From Natribaculum breve (GTDB taxonomy: Archaea; Halobacteriota; Halobacteria; Halobacteriales; Natrialbaceae): a DNA stretch of 64,000 bases. The notes below the pieces were generated by a model. It was not told the DNA's origin. It did no database searches and saw nothing but the letters and a program-made list of their open reading frames with translations. The number at the start of each line of letters is the position of its first letter. Within the stretch, counting starts at the first letter, position 1. Location of the stretch: the NCBI RefSeq assembly GCF_023008585.1, contig NZ_CP095392.1, forward strand, positions 62,001 to 126,000, given 5' to 3'. This document shows positions 61,924-64,000 of this stretch, piece by piece. The translations under genes and the position numbers were made by a program.

Positions 61924-62084
61924 CTGACCGCGATGAGTGCCGGATGCCGACGTGTTCGGAACCTGCTCGCGATCGAGCAGGATACGCTGGTCGGTTCTGT
62001 TCGGACAGCTGCGAGGTCCGCTACGAGCACCTCCAAGCGGACGCTCGAGATGCTGCAGTGGACGAAGTCGAGGATCGGTACTGA
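61920..62084 (+). CDS. 54-residue zinc-binding protein
   Basis: MTDRDECRMPTCSEPARDRA, then FCSDSCEVRYEHLQADARDA. Four Cys in a C-x4-C...C-x3-C order point to one zinc site, and a charged helix follows. This is a familiar plan of very small haloarchaeal zinc proteins (the 'FCSD.C...YEHLQADARDA' piece recurs). Its stop shares bases with the next ATG (TGATG). Confidence 0.65.
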   Translation: MTDRDECRMPTCSEPARDRAGYAGRFCSDSCEVRYEHLQADARDAAVDEVEDRY

Positions 62085-62296
62085 TGCTCGAGCAGATCGA
62101 TCACCGTGGCAAGCGTTTCACGGTTGGTGATGAGGACGGTGTCGACGGTGTCGCTGATGAACGGTGTCGGCGAGCCGAACTGCTCGAACGCCAGGCTCAG
62201 CGAGAGCTCCGTGAGCTCGAGCGTGCGAAGGCAGCCGCTGGACCAGACAGTACAGATTCTGATATTGGGGTGCTCGACCAGCGGCACGGAACGTAG
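62084..62296 (+). CDS. Small charged helical protein
   Basis: 70 residues: MLEQIDHRGKRFTVGDEDGV, then ERCRRAELLERQAQRELREL and TDSDIGVLDQRHGT. The middle is a strongly charged helix. It is the third gene of the 61846-62296 operon, joined to its neighbour by TGATG. Function unknown. Confidence 0.5.
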   Translation: MLEQIDHRGKRFTVGDEDGVDGVADERCRRAELLERQAQRELRELERAKAAAGPDSTDSDIGVLDQRHGT

Positions 62297-62660
62297 GGGG
62301 ACGAAAGACACACCGTATTTCCTGAGAAAACAGCTCAAACAGAAATCAGCTGTAAGCAGTGAGGAAATTCCCCCTTCATAGATAGTTGATGCCCCACGCA
62401 CACAGAATTCACTCTGCACACGGTGTGTCTCGAGTGTCGAAAAGCGATTCGTCCGGTGGATCGAGGACGAAGATCAGCACCGGACGGGGCTTGAGGGTGG
62501 GCGATGATTGGATTCGGGCAGTGTCGCGCGCAGCGGATCACGCGACAGGTGATCTATCCAATGACCTCATTATCAATCTCTTCCCGATTCCCAGTTACGC
62601 GGACGCGACCGCGTGTGACACAATCCTGCCAGTCAAGAGAACACACTGAGAGTTCCGTTC
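62297..62660. other. Non-coding stretch
   Basis: I see no gene here. Frames in it are Arg/Ser-rich and not haloarchaeal in style. It separates the small zinc operon from the convergent Bax1 gene. Confidence 0.4.
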
Positions 62661-63992
62661 TCAAATCGAATACTCTTCTGCCAGTTCAACCAGGTCGTAG
62701 ACGTGGATCCCAGTTTTGAACCAGAGCACCCGCTCGCTCGTATCACCGAAGTCATTATTCGAGCAGTCTAACTGTTCGGAGACCGCGACAAGGAGATTCT
62801 CAGCATCTGCCTGGCGTATTTTCTTCAGCTTCGACTCGAGATATTCGGGAGTCCAGAATCCGATGATCTCGAGAATCGCTCGCCGACCGTCCGGATGCTC
62901 GATCGCGAAATCGGGGATCATCACCTCATCACCGAGGTCAAACACATCGTTTTCGCGTAGTAACTCCCAGTCCGTGGTCGCTCGCTCCCATTTCTGGGCG
63001 AGTGTCTGCTCAAGATCGCTATCGAACCGCCTGCCAGTACTGTAGTGTGAATCGAGTCCGTCAGTGTCGTCTAATCTGAGTTGCCGTGTCTCACCTGCTG
63101 TCTCATCAATAAGCACTGTGGCAGTCATCTCCCAGCGGTCACAAAGAGGCAATGCTGGTAGAAAGTTCGCCAGCCGGATGCCGTATTTTTGCGATTGGGA
63201 GAACAACGACGCTGGCCCGTCAAGTATGGCCTCGTAGCCATCGGCACGGTCAGTTCGTTCGACATGCTTGCCATCAGAATCGATCGGATAGATCCGGTGC
63301 ATCAGTCCGAAGAGTTTGACGTAGCTGAATACCGTCCCCAAATGATCCCAGACACGGATCCGCATTTCAGTTGCGTCGTAGAGGACCGCCTGGGCGAGTG
63401 CAAGATTGTAGCGAGTGACCAGCCAGTCGACCGTCAGATCAGTGTGTTCGTACTCGCCGTCACTACTGCCAGTCAGTGTCGTCGTTGTGGTCGATTGCTC
63501 GCCAGCACCGGCATACTGGTCAGCGGTCCGCGTGCCGATCTGGACAAGTCGTTTGTTCTCCTCGAGGTCAGCATACATCCCGCGGTAGCACGCTTCGAGT
63601 GAGATACCCAACTCATCAGCAACTGCACTATACACCTCTATCTTCTGTGTGTCGTCACCGAGTGTGGGTTGGCGAACAACTGGATACCGCTCGTTCGCTT
63701 TCTCGAACAAGTGCTGGCGGATCTCATGAGGCTCGACTGGAGACATGACTTCGAACTCACACTCGTCAAGAAGCAGTTTCGCCAGTCCCTGGACGATCTT
63801 GTAGTCAGTATCCGCCACAGTGAGTTCGTCGATCGCGTCTTCGAGATCGCCTTTCGGCTCACCGAGATGGGCATCGAACAGCGCAATGAGTTCGCGTGCC
63901 GTCTCTCGATAGTTCTCGTCCGTTGGATCGATTAACAGCGGCTTGATCGCATCGCCGGTGGTACGAGAGCGAGCCAGATCAGCCGTCAACAT
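62661..63992 (-). CDS. Bax1-like nuclease (DUF790)
   Basis: 443 residues from the ATG at 63992, 8 bases inside the window edge. The DUF790 core is clear: YNLALAQAVLYDATEMRIRV, then FSYVKLFGLMHRIY and the C-terminal PD-(D/E)XK part VMIPDFAIEHPDGRRAILEI with EIIGFWTPEYL. In archaea Bax1 pairs with the XPB helicase and cuts DNA at bubbles in an excision-repair-like way. An XPB gene is therefore expected just outside the window. Confidence 0.88.
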   Translation of the reverse strand: MLTADLARSRTTGDAIKPLLIDPTDENYRETARELIALFDAHLGEPKGDLEDAIDELTVADTDYKIVQGLAKLLLDECEFEVMSPVEPHEIRQHLFEKANERYPVVRQPTLGDDTQKIEVYSAVADELGISLEACYRGMYADLEENKRLVQIGTRTADQYAGAGEQSTTTTTLTGSSDGEYEHTDLTVDWLVTRYNLALAQAVLYDATEMRIRVWDHLGTVFSYVKLFGLMHRIYPIDSDGKHVERTDRADGYEAILDGPASLFSQSQKYGIRLANFLPALPLCDRWEMTATVLIDETAGETRQLRLDDTDGLDSHYSTGRRFDSDLEQTLAQKWERATTDWELLRENDVFDLGDEVMIPDFAIEHPDGRRAILEIIGFWTPEYLESKLKKIRQADAENLLVAVSEQLDCSNNDFGDTSERVLWFKTGIHVYDLVELAEEYSI

Positions 63993-64000
63993 TCGTTGTC

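Noticed and set aside
1-64000. CRISPR array, tRNA or rRNA genes
   Set aside because: I saw no regularly spaced direct repeats and no tRNA or rRNA-like sequence on either strand.

Overview
The window is haloarchaeal DNA (class Halobacteria), most likely from a megaplasmid or a large accessory island. The evidence is the high G+C background, acidic proteins rich in Asp and Glu, archaeal TATA-like boxes about 25-30 bases before leaderless starts, haloarchaeal insertion sequences (ISH3-like, two ISH6 copies, IS5-like and IS630-like elements, IS605/TnpB remnants), and many small zinc-ribbon proteins typical of haloarchaeal plasmids. I found no rRNA, tRNA, CRISPR array or recognisable replication initiator.

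Layout. 0-6 kb holds IS elements (ISH3-like, TnpB remnant, ISH6 copy 1), a methyltransferase and degraded small genes. 6-13 kb holds a DUF3006 plus metallo-beta-lactamase lipoprotein pair, a duplicated small gene family of which one copy is broken by an 80-bp palindrome, and toxin-antitoxin-like pairs (TumE-like, PIN). 13-21 kb holds PadR regulators, a GC-rich gene desert in front of an OB-fold protein, a TFB-like zinc ribbon, an IS5-like element, a PIN toxin pair, and two head-on truncated genes fused at one junction. 21-24 kb holds a truncated metallo-hydrolase and a truncated HD-domain gene on either side of an IS630 element. 24.8-38.05 kb is a large co-directional DNA end-processing cassette: Mre11, Rad50, NurA, HerA (split by ISH6 copy 2), an MrfB/YprB-like exonuclease and an MrfA/YprA-like helicase. 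38.2-43.5 kb holds an ArdC/IrrE-like peptidase, a HalOD1-like protein, a GHKL ATPase ending in a HEAAH motif, and small genes. 43.9-46.5 kb holds a Tat lipoprotein, a PadR regulator and unknowns. 46.5-56.6 kb is an eight-gene minus-strand operon, dndC-dndD-dndE-dndA followed by four genes in the position expected for the PT-dependent restriction module (PbeABCD type). 57-64 kb holds an IS630 remnant, a CoiA-like protein, a membrane protein, a SWIM protein, a small zinc-protein operon, and a Bax1/DUF790 gene running to the window edge.

How the parts work together. Two modules dominate. The Dnd operon should place sulfur in the DNA backbone and pair that mark with an anti-virus module. The Mre11-Rad50-NurA-HerA-Mrf cassette should process DNA ends or lesions, but its HerA gene is now interrupted, so it may be impaired.

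The least expected signal is non-coding. At least ten accessory genes scattered over the window carry a related leader: GTTT, then a hairpin whose arm sequences differ from site to site while pairing is kept, with a GGGTG-like motif inside the loop. In most of them the 3' arm can also pair with a second downstream sequence that ends about 9-14 bases before the start codon. This looks like a family of switch-like RNA leaders marking a regulon of plasmid genes.
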